From: Chryseobacterium arachidis
GTDB taxonomy: Bacteria > Bacteroidota > Bacteroidia > Flavobacteriales > Weeksellaceae
Direction of reading: 5' to 3'
Assembly: GCF_900129245.1 (NCBI RefSeq)
Contig: NZ_FQUT01000003.1
Span: 1-64,000, forward strand
Length of the DNA stretch: 64,000 bases
The stretch's first letter is position 1; every line of letters starts with the position of its first letter. The notes under the pieces are model-generated. The model saw only the letters and a program-made list of their open reading frames with translations, made no database searches and was not told the origin of the DNA. This document shows, one piece after another, positions 24,493 through 33,243 of the stretch. The position numbers and the translations under genes are program-made.

Positions 24493-25956
24493 TTAAAGTT
24501 CTTTTCTTAATCTTGCCACCGGAATATTCAGCTGTTCACGGTATTTTGCAATCGTTCTTCTTGCAATATTGTACCCCTGTTCCTTTAAGATAACAACCAA
24601 AGCATCATCTGTTAATGGTTTTCTCTTATTTTCCTTGCTGATAACTTCCTGAAGATGTGTTTTAATTTCTTTTGTGGAAACTTCTTCTCCGTCATCATTC
24701 GTTAAACTGTCAGAGAAGAGATCTTTCAGATAAATAATTCCGTTGGGTGTATCGGCATATTTACTTTTTACCACCCTTGAAATTGTCGAAATATCAAAAC
24801 CTGTGATGTCTGCAACATCTTTCAGAATCATTGGTTTTAAAGATTTTTCGTCACCTGTGATGAAATAATCTTTCTGGAATTTCACAATCGCAGTAATAGT
24901 CTGCAACAATGTATTCTGGCGCTGATTAATCGCATCAATATACCATTTTGCCGCATCCAGCTTTTGCTTGATAAACAAAGCTGCCTGTTTATGTTCAGAA
25001 GAATTTTTGTCGTGAGAATAGGTTGATAAAATATCTTTATACTCTTCGGAAACTCTTAAGGTAGGTGCGTTTTTGCTGTTTAACATTGGAATTACCTGCC
25101 CGTCTTTCACCTGGATTACAAAATCCGGAATAATTTCCTGATTGATTGTAATAGTCTGGGTATCGAAGTTTCCGCCAACTTTTGGAGAAAGTTTTGAAAT
25201 CTCATCCAAAGCATCTCTCAGATCTTCTTCTTCAATATCATATTTCTGGATGATCTTGTTGTAGTGCTTGTTCGTTAAAGCATCAAACTGATGTCTCAGA
25301 ATGTTGGCAGCCAGAGAAACCGCTTTATCAGAGCTCACTTTTTTCTCGATCTGTAACAATAAACATTCCTGAAGACCTCTCGCTCCCACTCCCGGCGGAT
25401 CCAGTTTCTGAACATAATTTTCAAGAATATCCTCTACATTTTCTTTCGTGGTATAAATTCCCTGAGAAAATGCCAAATCATCAACAATAGATTTTATTTC
25501 TCTTCTTAAATATCCGTCTGTATCAAGGTTTCCGATGATATATTCTGCAATTTTTTCGTCTTCTTCGCTGATATTTACCAAATGGATCTGCTCCATAAGG
25601 TAATCATACAAAGACTGCCCTTCTGTTAAAAGGCTTTCGTTATCAAATTCCTCGTCGTCTGAAGAATAATTGCTGGATGCAGTTTTATAGCCGGGTTCGT
25701 CATCATAAAGATACTGGTCTACATCAAAATCGGTTTCAATACTTTCTGTACCTTCGCTTTCATACGAATCTTCCAGAGACGCATATTCATCTTCCTTCGA
25801 TTCCTCTTTTGCAATCTCCAATGCCGGATTTTCTTCTAACTCCCTTTCAAGCTCTTCTTCAAACTCCAGGGTATGAAGCTGGATCAACTTCATCAACTGG
25901 ATTTGCTGGGGCGCCAGCTTCTGTCCTAATTTGAGTTGTAAGTGTTGTTTTAGCAT
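24493..25956 (-). CDS. rpoN: RNA polymerase sigma-54 factor
   Basis: Alternative sigma factor recognising GG(-24)/GC(-12) promoters and needing an AAA+ activator. The 487-residue protein has the Gln/Leu-rich region I (LKQHLQLKLGQKLAPQQIQL and following), a long acidic region II (about 50-125), the core-binding and HTH domains, and the RpoN box ARRTIAKYR at 465-473, one residue off the usual ARRTVAKYR. Domain order and length are standard. The 240-base region upstream holds a sigma-54-like promoter pointing away from rpoN followed by a terminator (26025-26112). No activator gene is seen in the window. Confidence 0.96.
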   Translation of the reverse strand: MLKQHLQLKLGQKLAPQQIQLMKLIQLHTLEFEEELERELEENPALEIAKEESKEDEYASLEDSYESEGTESIETDFDVDQYLYDDEPGYKTASSNYSSDDEEFDNESLLTEGQSLYDYLMEQIHLVNISEEDEKIAEYIIGNLDTDGYLRREIKSIVDDLAFSQGIYTTKENVEDILENYVQKLDPPGVGARGLQECLLLQIEKKVSSDKAVSLAANILRHQFDALTNKHYNKIIQKYDIEEEDLRDALDEISKLSPKVGGNFDTQTITINQEIIPDFVIQVKDGQVIPMLNSKNAPTLRVSEEYKDILSTYSHDKNSSEHKQAALFIKQKLDAAKWYIDAINQRQNTLLQTITAIVKFQKDYFITGDEKSLKPMILKDVADITGFDISTISRVVKSKYADTPNGIIYLKDLFSDSLTNDDGEEVSTKEIKTHLQEVISKENKRKPLTDDALVVILKEQGYNIARRTIAKYREQLNIPVARLRKEL

Positions 25957-26024
25957 ATTATTAGATGGTGTTTAACATAACATATTCTACGAATTTAATA
26001 AAATATTTCGAGAAAAATAATTTT

Positions 26025-26040
26025 TAGCACGATTTTTGCA
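26025..26040 (+). promoter_or_regulatory. sigma-54-like promoter
   Basis: TAGCACGATTTTTGCA matches the sigma-54 consensus TGGCAC-N5-TTGCA at all but one fixed base (AG in place of GG at -24). The spacing between the -24 and -12 dinucleotides is the required ten bases. It points rightward, away from rpoN. Transcription would start near 26051. Confidence 0.5.
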
Positions 26041-26050
26041 TTATGTGGTA

Positions 26051-26112
26051 TACAATAAGCTATTTAAAATAAACAACAAAAGCCCAGAAACATGTTTTTC
26101 AGGGCTTTTTTA
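26051..26112 (+). ncRNA. candidate short terminated transcript divergent from rpoN
   Basis: From the predicted sigma-54 start the plus strand reaches an intrinsic terminator within about 60 bases: AAAGCCCAGAAA and TTTCAGGGCTTT pair around a short loop (26079-26108) and TTTTTT follows. No rightward gene exists here, so the terminator has no other obvious client on this strand; on the reverse strand its T-run is weak and asnS already has its own terminator. No plausible peptide is seen. This is a prediction from two adjacent signals. Confidence 0.35.
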
Positions 26113-26147
26113 TTGCTTTTTATCTGCTTACATTTTCGGAAGTCAAC

Positions 26148-26180
26148 AAAAAATCCTCCCGATATTATCAGAAGGATTTT
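26148..26180 (-). terminator. intrinsic terminator after asnS
   Basis: On the reverse strand AAAATCCTTC pairs with GGGAGGATTTT (one G-U), followed by TTTTTT, 19 bases past the asnS stop. Confidence 0.75.
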
Positions 26181-26198
26181 GTTTATCTTTAAATAAAA

Positions 26199-27647
26199 TT
26201 AAAATTCAGCGTTCTTCGGCGTTCTTGGGAAAGGAATTACATCTCTGATGTTCGTCATTCCTGTTACAAAAAGAACCAATCTTTCTAATCCTAAACCAAA
26301 TCCTGCATGCGGAACAGAACCGAATTTTCTGGTGTCTAAATACCACCAAAGCTCATGTTCATCAACATGCATTTCTGCCATTTTTTGCTTTAAAACATCC
26401 AGTCTCGCCTCTCTCTCAGAACCGCCGATGATCTCACCGATTCCAGGGAAAAGGACGTCCATTGCGGCAACCGTTTTGTTGTCGTCATTCAGCTTCATAT
26501 AGAATGCTTTGATTTCTTTCGGATAATCAAATAAAACTACCGGACTTTCGAAATGTTTTTCAACCAGATATCTTTCATGCTCAGACTGAAGATCTGTACC
26601 CCAATTTTCAACCAGATACTGGAATTTTCCTTTTTTGTTCTCTTTCGAGTTCATTAAGATCTCAATCGCTTCCGTATAAGAAACTCTCTTGAAACGTTTA
26701 GCAATAACATTTTGAAGTTTTTCGATCAAACCTTCTTTTGCTCTGTCTTTTTCAGGTTTAGATTTTTGCTCTTCTTCAAAACGCTTGTCTAAGAACTCCA
26801 GATCATCTTTACAGTTATCCAAAACGTATTGAATCACATATTTTAAGAAATCTTCCGCAAGGTCGATGTTATCTTCAAGGTTGTTGAAAGCAACTTCCGG
26901 CTCGATCATCCAGAATTCCGCCAAGTGACGTGTTGTATTCGAATTTTCTGCACGGAAAGTAGGTCCGAACGTATAAATTCTTCCCAATCCCATTGCTGCA
27001 GTTTCTCCTTCAAGCTGCCCGGAAACCGTTAAGTTTGTTTTTCTGCCAAAAAAGTCCTGAGAAAAATCAATATCTCCCTGCTCGTCTCTTGGAATATTGT
27101 TCAGATCAAAGTTTGTTACTCCAAACATTTCTCCTGCTCCTTCCGCATCGGCTCCCGTAATAACAGGTGTGTTGATGTAAAAGAACTGGTTTTGGTTAAA
27201 GAAAGAATGTACCGCAAAACTCACCGCGTGACGCACTCTGAAAACCGCTCCGAATAAATTTGTTCTGAATCTTAAATGAGCCTGTTCTCTTAAAGTTTCT
27301 AAAGAATGTTTTTTAGGCTGAAGAATCGTTTTGTCTCTTTCTTCCGTAAAGTTATCTCCTAAAACCGTAATTTTTTTAGCCAAAATTTCAACAGCTTGTC
27401 CTGCTCCCTGACTTTCTACCACTTCACCAATAATTTTAAGAGAAGATGCTGTACTGATCTTATTAATAATCTCTTCGTCAAAATTTTCGAAATCAACAAC
27501 TATCTGCAAATTATTAATCGTAGAACCATCATTTAGCGCAATGAAGCGATTTGCACGGAACGTTCTTACCCAACCGTAAACCGTAATGTCATGATGTAAT
27601 ACTTTCTTGTAATCCTGTAGGATTTCCTTAATTGTCTGCTTTTTCAT
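26199..27647 (-). CDS. asnS: asparagine--tRNA ligase
   Basis: Class II aminoacyl-tRNA synthetase that charges tRNA-Asn. The 482-residue protein has an N-terminal OB-fold anticodon-binding domain ([20 protein letters not shown] at about 19-38) and a class II core: motif 1 around [19 protein letters not shown], motif 2 [25 protein letters not shown] at about 230-254 and motif 3 [27 protein letters not shown] near the C-terminus. The asparaginyl subtype is indicated by the [19 protein letters not shown] wording. The ATG at 27647 gives the usual N-terminus. A TAACTTTG box lies about 40 bases upstream. Confidence 0.97.
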   Translation of the reverse strand: MKKQTIKEILQDYKKVLHHDITVYGWVRTFRANRFIALNDGSTINNLQIVVDFENFDEEIINKISTASSLKIIGEVVESQGAGQAVEILAKKITVLGDNFTEERDKTILQPKKHSLETLREQAHLRFRTNLFGAVFRVRHAVSFAVHSFFNQNQFFYINTPVITGADAEGAGEMFGVTNFDLNNIPRDEQGDIDFSQDFFGRKTNLTVSGQLEGETAAMGLGRIYTFGPTFRAENSNTTRHLAEFWMIEPEVAFNNLEDNIDLAEDFLKYVIQYVLDNCKDDLEFLDKRFEEEQKSKPEKDRAKEGLIEKLQNVIAKRFKRVSYTEAIEILMNSKENKKGKFQYLVENWGTDLQSEHERYLVEKHFESPVVLFDYPKEIKAFYMKLNDDNKTVAAMDVLFPGIGEIIGGSEREARLDVLKQKMAEMHVDEHELWWYLDTRKFGSVPHAGFGLGLERLVLFVTGMTNIRDVIPFPRTPKNAEF

Positions 27648-27685
27648 TTGTTGATGATAAATTTTTGTATAAAAATTAATGTCTG

Positions 27686-27693
27686 CAAAGTTA
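27686..27693 (-). promoter_or_regulatory. -7 element of asnS
   Basis: TAACTTTG on the reverse strand, 39 bases before the asnS ATG, fits TAnnTTTG. Confidence 0.45.
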
Positions 27694-27783
27694 CAAAAAA
27701 ACAGCGCAACTTGATGATTACGCTGTCTTAATTAAAAAATGATTTATCAATTACTTAACAAAAAACAATGCTTTAAATAGTAA

Positions 27784-28383
27784 TTAATTAAAGAAAATCG
27801 TCTTTTTCCTCTGTTTTCCGTTCCGGATTTTCCATGCATGATAAGAACTCGGAACGTCGTATTGCCATTTTGGAAGGATTAATACAATTAAAATAACATC
27901 AATATGAGAAATAAATCCCAGTATCACTGTGAGATAAAAAGCCCAACCCGCCTGCTGAAATCCTATCAAATAAGTAAAAGCAATTAACAAACTGAGTCCC
28001 CATATTTTTGACAAAAAAGCATGAGTACAGGTTTCTTTTCCGAATTTCCAAATGCTAATAATGTAGCAAAGTGCTTCCATAACAAAGATTAAAAGAATTC
28101 CTTTCCATTTGTTTTGAATTAATTCAGGACTTAAAATGTAAGCTGCAAATCCCAATGAAAGCCAGAAAATCAAATCGGTCTGACTGTCCAATCTCCGTAA
28201 TTTTTCAGAAGAAACGCCGACTTTTCGGGCGATGATTCCGTCGAAAATATCTGTGAATAATCCAAAATACATTAATCCTAAAATTAAAAATCTGGATTCG
28301 TCGCCTTTGAAATAAGCTATTGAAAGAATTATTGGCGCAAAAATGAATCTTATGGCAATTAATAGATATGGTACTATTTTCAT
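27784..28383 (-). CDS. CDP-alcohol phosphatidyltransferase-family protein
   Basis: Membrane enzyme that transfers a substituted phosphate from a CDP-alcohol or CDP-diacylglycerol to an acceptor in phospholipid synthesis. The 199-residue protein has about six helices and the family motif DGIIARKVGVSSEKLRRLD followed by SQTD at about 61-83. The four Asp are all in place, but the conserved Gly of the motif is Leu here. The ATG at 28383 is chosen because a helix starts immediately (MKIVPYLLIAIRFIFAPII); an upstream start would overlap the lipoprotein gene by 80 bases. It begins 8 bases after that gene, so the two are probably co-transcribed. Confidence 0.85.
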   Translation of the reverse strand: MKIVPYLLIAIRFIFAPIILSIAYFKGDESRFLILGLMYFGLFTDIFDGIIARKVGVSSEKLRRLDSQTDLIFWLSLGFAAYILSPELIQNKWKGILLIFVMEALCYIISIWKFGKETCTHAFLSKIWGLSLLIAFTYLIGFQQAGWAFYLTVILGFISHIDVILIVLILPKWQYDVPSSYHAWKIRNGKQRKKTIFFN

Positions 28384-28390
28384 GGTAATT

Positions 28391-28957
28391 TTATTGAATT
28401 CTTTTAAATTTTTCAGCGTAATTAATGGTATAACCTGCCCACATAATGAACAAAGCCGCTCCACTGTTATCATAATAATCCTGAATCAGGAGATTTTTCT
28501 GATTTGTAAGACCAATTCTGCTTTGAAAGCTCTGGCAGCCACCAAACAAGAAAGGAATTCCGTGACATTTTGAAGTATAATTGCTTAATGTAAGCAATCC
28601 GTTTTTAAGCGTTCCGTTATATACGAAGGAATATTTTACGGAGTCATTCTTCAACAATTTAAATTCTAATTCATACGTTTTCCTGTTCTCTAAAGCTTTT
28701 GATTTGATTACAACTTTATCACAATCAACAATTTTAGAATTATTCAGATCCATTATCCCCGCAAAATTTCTTATTTTTTCAGATTTTTGCCCTGCGGAAT
28801 TAATATGTTCATACCCTTTAAAATCATATTCTCCATCAATCATCGAAACACTTTCTTTGGTAATTATCAATAAATCATCTTTAATCATTTTTCTGCTGAA
28901 AGTAGCACACGAATGGAGAATTAAGATAAATATTGAAAATATAATATACTTTTTCAT
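28391..28957 (-). CDS. unknown lipoprotein
   Basis: A 188-residue protein with a lipoprotein signal: a hydrophobic stretch (IIFSIFILIL) and lipobox LHSC with the acylated Cys at residue 17. The mature part is mostly beta, with DGEYDFKGYEHINS, CDKVVIKSKALENRKTYELEF and a C-terminal segment containing two Cys (CHGIPFLFGGCQSF). I do not recognise the family. It precedes the CDP-alcohol transferase gene on the same strand. A TAATTTTG box at plus-strand 28983-28990 may be its -7 element. Confidence 0.75.
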   Translation of the reverse strand: MKKYIIFSIFILILHSCATFSRKMIKDDLLIITKESVSMIDGEYDFKGYEHINSAGQKSEKIRNFAGIMDLNNSKIVDCDKVVIKSKALENRKTYELEFKLLKNDSVKYSFVYNGTLKNGLLTLSNYTSKCHGIPFLFGGCQSFQSRIGLTNQKNLLIQDYYDNSGAALFIMWAGYTINYAEKFKRIQ

Positions 28958-29039
28958 AGCTAATTATTTTAAAATTATACCCCAAAATTATCTGCGGAAA
29001 GCACAAATCCAAATGCGAAAAAAAATTAAAATAAATGTC

Positions 29040-29060
29040 TAAATTTGTGAAAATCACAAA
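29040..29060 (+). promoter_or_regulatory. -7 element overlapped by a perfect palindrome (operator)
   Basis: TAAATTTG at 29040-29047 matches TAnnTTTG. TTTGTGA-AAA-TCACAAA at 29044-29060 is a perfect 7-bp inverted repeat that overlaps it and ends two bases before the ATG of the HTH regulator. Placement over the likely transcription start suggests an autoregulatory operator. Confidence 0.55.
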
Positions 29061-29062
29061 CT

Positions 29063-29989
29063 ATGCATCAGGAACTATTACTTAGGGAAATCCGCAAAAG
29101 AATTGGTGACAAATCATTGAATGACGAGATTGCCAATATTCTCAATATAAGTTATGATGCTGCTCACAGAAGAACTTCCCAGAAAGCGAAATTCAGTTTT
29201 GAAGAAGCTTTGGAACTGGCAAAATATTATCAGATTTCTCTGGATCAGTTCTTAACTTCAGATCATCAGATTTTAGTACAAAAAACCTCCGCAGTTACTC
29301 AAACCGAAGATCTTCAGTCGTTTTTTCAGAACAATCTGAGCGTTTTTGAAAATCTTCCGCTTTCAGATGATATGAAAATTTATTATTCTGCGAAGGATAT
29401 TCCGTTTTTCTACACACTTTCGGATACTTTACTTTCCCGCTTTAAAATTTATGTCTGGATGAATTTGCTGAATGCCAAACAGGTTTTTGTCCCTTTTTTA
29501 CAGTTCTCTCCGCCTCAATTTGAAGCCGACACGAAGAAATTAAGAAAAAAATACGAAGAACAGAATGTTGCTGAACTTTGGAATGACATGACCATTTCGA
29601 GTATTTTGCAACAGGTTTTGTTTTATTATGAAACCGGGCATCTTAAAAAAAACGAAGCCCAAATTATCCTGCAGGAATTAAAAGAACTGATAGAATATAT
29701 TGAGCAAAAGACAGAAAACAACCCAAAATTCCATTTGTATGAAAACGAACTGATGCATCTTTCCAACGATATCTTTTTTCATCATCCGCAACAGTCACTT
29801 TTTGCGTTGCCAACCAATATGTTCGGTTATATTTTAATTAATGATGCTAAAACCTGCAATGAAACGTTAAATTATTTTGAGCATCAGATTAAAAATTCAA
29901 AATCACTGAACACTTCGGGAAATCGGGACAGGAAAATATTTTTCAATAAAATGTATCAACAGATTGAAAATTTAAACCAAAAACTGTAA
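29063..29989 (+). CDS. HTH transcriptional regulator with long C-terminal domain
   Basis: A 308-residue regulator. Residues 1-65 are a divergent XRE-like helix-turn-helix (IGDKSLNDEIANILNISYDA then AHRRTSQKAKFSFEEALELA). The remaining 240 residues are mostly helical with many aromatic residues and no enzymatic motif; this kind of domain in flavobacteria probably binds a ligand or mediates dimerisation. A perfect palindrome lies over its promoter. The stop at 29989 is one base before the AraC-type gene, so the two regulators form one unit. The divergent lipoprotein operon at 27784-28957 or the serine hydrolase downstream may be targets. Confidence 0.75.
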   Translation: MHQELLLREIRKRIGDKSLNDEIANILNISYDAAHRRTSQKAKFSFEEALELAKYYQISLDQFLTSDHQILVQKTSAVTQTEDLQSFFQNNLSVFENLPLSDDMKIYYSAKDIPFFYTLSDTLLSRFKIYVWMNLLNAKQVFVPFLQFSPPQFEADTKKLRKKYEEQNVAELWNDMTISSILQQVLFYYETGHLKKNEAQIILQELKELIEYIEQKTENNPKFHLYENELMHLSNDIFFHHPQQSLFALPTNMFGYILINDAKTCNETLNYFEHQIKNSKSLNTSGNRDRKIFFNKMYQQIENLNQKL

Positions 29990-29990
29990 T

Positions 29991-30791
29991 ATGAAAAACC
30001 TTCGTTATGGTGAATTTTTCGGACAGACCAACGAAACCCTCAATTTCGATGGAATAACTATTACGGATACCGAATACACCCACCCTTTTGTAGACTTGCA
30101 TTATCACGAAAACCCTTATTTTACTTTTCTAATACAAGGAAAAATGAAGGAAGGAAATAAAAAGGAAATCTATGATTGTTCAGCAGGAGCATTACTTTAT
30201 CATCATTGGGAAGATGCTCATTACAATACAAAACCAGAAATTTTCACACGAGGTTTTCATATTGAAATTACAGAAGATTGGTTTGAAAAATTTCAACTTT
30301 CAAAAACTCAGATTGAAGGAAGTTTTAATATTAGAAATCCGTCTTTAAAATTATTGATGTATCAGATTTTTAAAGAAACAAAATTAAATGATTCCTCTTT
30401 TGATCTTTCTGTTCATCAACTTTTATTAAATCTTTTTAATCAATTATCCAATCAAAAAAACGATTCAGAAAAGAAACCAGCCTGGGTAAGACAAATTGAT
30501 GAGATCCTGCATGAAAGTTTTACGGAAAAATTAAGTTTAAATGATCTTTCTAAGACATTAAATATTCATCCGATTCATTTAAGCAGAGATTTTCAGAAAT
30601 ATTTCAACTGCAATTTAGGAGAATACCTGAGAAAATTAAAAGTCGAAAAGTCGCTGAAAATTTTAAATGATTTTGAATCTCTATCGGAAGTTGCCTTAGA
30701 ATGTGGATTTTCAGATCAAAGTCATTTTATCCGTTGTTTTAAAGAAAATATTGGGATGACACCTTTGAAATATAGGAAGATTTTGAAATAA
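29991..30791 (+). CDS. AraC-family transcriptional regulator
   Basis: A 266-residue regulator with an N-terminal cupin-like sensing domain (YHENPYFTFLIQGKMKEG at about 39-56 and EITEDWFEKF) and a C-terminal pair of helix-turn-helix motifs at about 165-265: LSLNDLSKTLNIHPIHLSRD then FQKYFNCNLGEYLRKLKVEKSL, SEVALECGFSDQSHFIRCFK and ENIGMTPLKYRKIL. The spacing is that of the AraC/XylS family. It starts one base after the upstream regulator gene. The effector is unknown; the neighbouring serine hydrolase 170 bases downstream is a candidate target. Confidence 0.93.
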   Translation: MKNLRYGEFFGQTNETLNFDGITITDTEYTHPFVDLHYHENPYFTFLIQGKMKEGNKKEIYDCSAGALLYHHWEDAHYNTKPEIFTRGFHIEITEDWFEKFQLSKTQIEGSFNIRNPSLKLLMYQIFKETKLNDSSFDLSVHQLLLNLFNQLSNQKNDSEKKPAWVRQIDEILHESFTEKLSLNDLSKTLNIHPIHLSRDFQKYFNCNLGEYLRKLKVEKSLKILNDFESLSEVALECGFSDQSHFIRCFKENIGMTPLKYRKILK

Positions 30792-30964
30792 TCTTTTTTA
30801 TTGCAAAGATTCTCGCAGATGATTGCGTATATTTTTTTATTACAATTCCCGTTAAGGTTTAAACTTTGACAAGGATTAGAAATAATTTAAAAGAAAAATC
30901 AAAAATGTTAATTTCATTCTATTTTTTCTAAAAATCGATGTATATTTTTGTTCAGATAAAATTG

Positions 30965-32611
30965 ATGATGAAACCAATCCTACTATTTATATTAATTCTA
31001 ATTTCAGGCTTTTCTTTTGGGCAGATTCAAAACAGCATTGAGCCTGAAAAAATTGAAAATCCGATTCACAAAAACCACTTGAATACGATTGTTTTCTCGG
31101 ATAAAGTCATTCCTTTTAACAATATGAAGGAAACTGATTTTCTAAAATCAATGACGTTTCAGGAGGAGAAAAATTTTGACATCCGGGTTTTTATGGATAA
31201 TTCTTTGGTCAATTATTTACATCAGCTTGATCCGTCTTTATCTGTTGAAGAATTGCTTAAAAAAGGAAATTACCAATTTAATTTCTTTGTTGACGAAAAA
31301 TTAATTTATACTGAAAATTTAAACTCCGGAGCCGGAACTATAGATCAGAAAAAATTTAAAACAAGTTTCAGAATTCCATTTCTCAGTACAAAAAATGAAG
31401 ATTCCTGGGGAAGATATTTGTGGATGAGATTTTATTTTGCGAATGGTGGAATTGATGCTTTGGAAGCCGGAAAACATACATTGAGAATTGAAATTAAGCC
31501 TTATTTAAAAACATCAACATTAAAAGTTGGAAAAACAATAGCACAGGGAGAAATTCAATTAAATATTCCGAAAAAAAATGTTTCGGCGGAACAAATTGCT
31601 ATTCAAAAGATCAGACCCAACAGCAGCTGGAAGGTTTCGGAAGAGAAATTTAATCAGGAAAAAATCAGACTTTTAAATCAAAAAATAGCAGAAAACAGAT
31701 TTCGTGATATTACCGGAATTGTGGTGATTAAAAATGAAAAGCTGTTGCTCGAGGAATATTTCAATGGCTACAATAGAGACAGCCTGAATGACACCCGTTC
31801 TGTCGGAAAGTCTTTTTCTTCCGCGTTGATGGGAATTGCGATAAATGATGATTTTATTAAGAGTGAAAATCAAAGCCTGAAAGATTTTTATGATCTCAAA
31901 AAATTCAACAATTATTCTTCTAAAAAAGATAGTGTTACGATTAAAAGCTTACTCACGATGAGTTCGGGATTTGATGGAAACGATGAAGATGATGAATCTC
32001 CCGGCAATGAGGAAAATATGTATCCTACAGATAATTGGGTAAAGTTTACTTTAGATTTACCGATGACCGAAAATAAGATAGGGAAAAACTGGAATTATTT
32101 CACTGCCGGAGTCGTAATAACCGGAGATATTTTAGATCAATCTGTTCCAAATGGATTGAAAGATTATGCCGATAAAAAATTATTTCAGCCTTTGGAAATT
32201 ACCAATTACAAATGGCAATTTACCCCACAGCAAAAACCTTCTCTGGCAGGCGGATTACGAATGCGTGCATTAGATTTCGCCAAATTTGGACAATTGTATA
32301 AGAACAACGGAACCTGGAAAGGACAACGAATTTTAGATAAAAACTGGATCAAAAAGACATTCACCAATTATTTTGCAGATCACAAAGATTTTGAAGGGTA
32401 TGGATATTTATTTTGGAGAAAAGTCTATAAAGTCGGAAACAAAGAATTTGAATCTTATCAGTCCAGCGGAAATGGCGGAAATAAAATTATTATCTTCAAA
32501 GAAATCCCTATAGTAATCGTCGTTACGGCAAAAGCATACAATAAACCTTACGCCCATTCTCAGGTTGATAAAATTGTACAGGAATATTTGTTACCCGCCG
32601 TTTATAATTAA
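30965..32611 (+). CDS. serine hydrolase (beta-lactamase/PBP-like, class C fold)
   Basis: A 548-residue exported hydrolase. The ATG at 30965 starts a signal peptide (MMKPILLFILILISGFSFGQ). Residues 20-200 are an unrecognised all-beta N-terminal domain. The C-terminal part is a beta-lactamase-type domain: SxxK nucleophile S279-V-G-K282 in DTRSVGKSFSSALMGIAI, a tyrosine motif in NWNYFTAGVVITGDIL where YxN is normally found (Asn replaced), LTMSSGFDG, and GGLRMRALDFAKFGQLY. Such proteins are esterases, peptidases or lactamases; the substrate is open. The final HxG/KTG-like element is SSGNGGNKI. Two regulator genes lie just upstream. Confidence 0.88.
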   Translation: MMKPILLFILILISGFSFGQIQNSIEPEKIENPIHKNHLNTIVFSDKVIPFNNMKETDFLKSMTFQEEKNFDIRVFMDNSLVNYLHQLDPSLSVEELLKKGNYQFNFFVDEKLIYTENLNSGAGTIDQKKFKTSFRIPFLSTKNEDSWGRYLWMRFYFANGGIDALEAGKHTLRIEIKPYLKTSTLKVGKTIAQGEIQLNIPKKNVSAEQIAIQKIRPNSSWKVSEEKFNQEKIRLLNQKIAENRFRDITGIVVIKNEKLLLEEYFNGYNRDSLNDTRSVGKSFSSALMGIAINDDFIKSENQSLKDFYDLKKFNNYSSKKDSVTIKSLLTMSSGFDGNDEDDESPGNEENMYPTDNWVKFTLDLPMTENKIGKNWNYFTAGVVITGDILDQSVPNGLKDYADKKLFQPLEITNYKWQFTPQQKPSLAGGLRMRALDFAKFGQLYKNNGTWKGQRILDKNWIKKTFTNYFADHKDFEGYGYLFWRKVYKVGNKEFESYQSSGNGGNKIIIFKEIPIVIVVTAKAYNKPYAHSQVDKIVQEYLLPAVYN

Positions 32612-32689
32612 TAAGCAATTGGTAATGAGTAATAAAAAAATGGTCAATAAAGTGAATGGTCAATAGTGAATTGAGATCTCACAAGAAGA

Positions 32690-33232
32690 TTATTCGTCTT
32701 TCTTAGAAGGAACAAGAAAAACATCAATAAGACCTTCCGGAAGCTGCATTTTGATTGTTCGTTCTTCACGATCAACTTCAAGAATCCAGTCTTTGATCAT
32801 AGGAATTACCACTTCTTTTCCATCAAGATTCGTAATGAAATACACCTGAGCGGTCTGATCATTGACTGATCTTATAACTCCACAGTTGTTATCATTTTCA
32901 TCCAAAATTTCAAACCCTATAATTTCGTGGTAATAGAATTGTTTGCCTGTCAGTTTTGGAAGAGACGCCAGTGGTAAATAAACATTTTTACCCAAAGATT
33001 GATCTACCAAAGCCTCAGACGAGTTTTTAAAGGCAATATTCAGAGCGTCCAGTTTGCTCCATGCTGATTTTGCAATAAAAAAAGGAACCAATAATCCGTT
33101 GATTTCAACGAATATTGATTCCAGTTTATTGTAAAGCTCGGGTTGATCGGTATCCAGTTTAAGAATAACATTTCCCGCAAGTCCGTGTCTGCGTGTGATT
33201 TTTCCTAATAAATAGCAATTTTCTTTACGCAT
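32690..33232 (-). CDS. rimM: ribosome maturation factor RimM
   Basis: Assists 30S head assembly and binds S19. The 180-residue protein has the N-terminal RimM beta-barrel (CYLLGKITRRHGLAGNVILK, with the family's G-x-I-x-x-x-H-G-x-x-G) and a PRC-barrel-like C-terminal half (YYHEIIGFEILDENDNNCGV and VVIPMIKDWILEVDREERTI). It starts 11 bases after rpsP and shares its promoter. The rpsP-rimM pairing is standard; trmD and rplS do not follow here. Confidence 0.95.
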   Translation of the reverse strand: MRKENCYLLGKITRRHGLAGNVILKLDTDQPELYNKLESIFVEINGLLVPFFIAKSAWSKLDALNIAFKNSSEALVDQSLGKNVYLPLASLPKLTGKQFYYHEIIGFEILDENDNNCGVIRSVNDQTAQVYFITNLDGKEVVIPMIKDWILEVDREERTIKMQLPEGLIDVFLVPSKKDE

Positions 33233-33243
33233 ACGGGTTTGTC

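Noticed and set aside
26036..26248. 70-codon frame on the plus strand after the sigma-54-like site
   Set aside because: It crosses the terminator hairpin and the asnS terminator and ends inside asnS; a transcript stopping at 26112 could not encode it.
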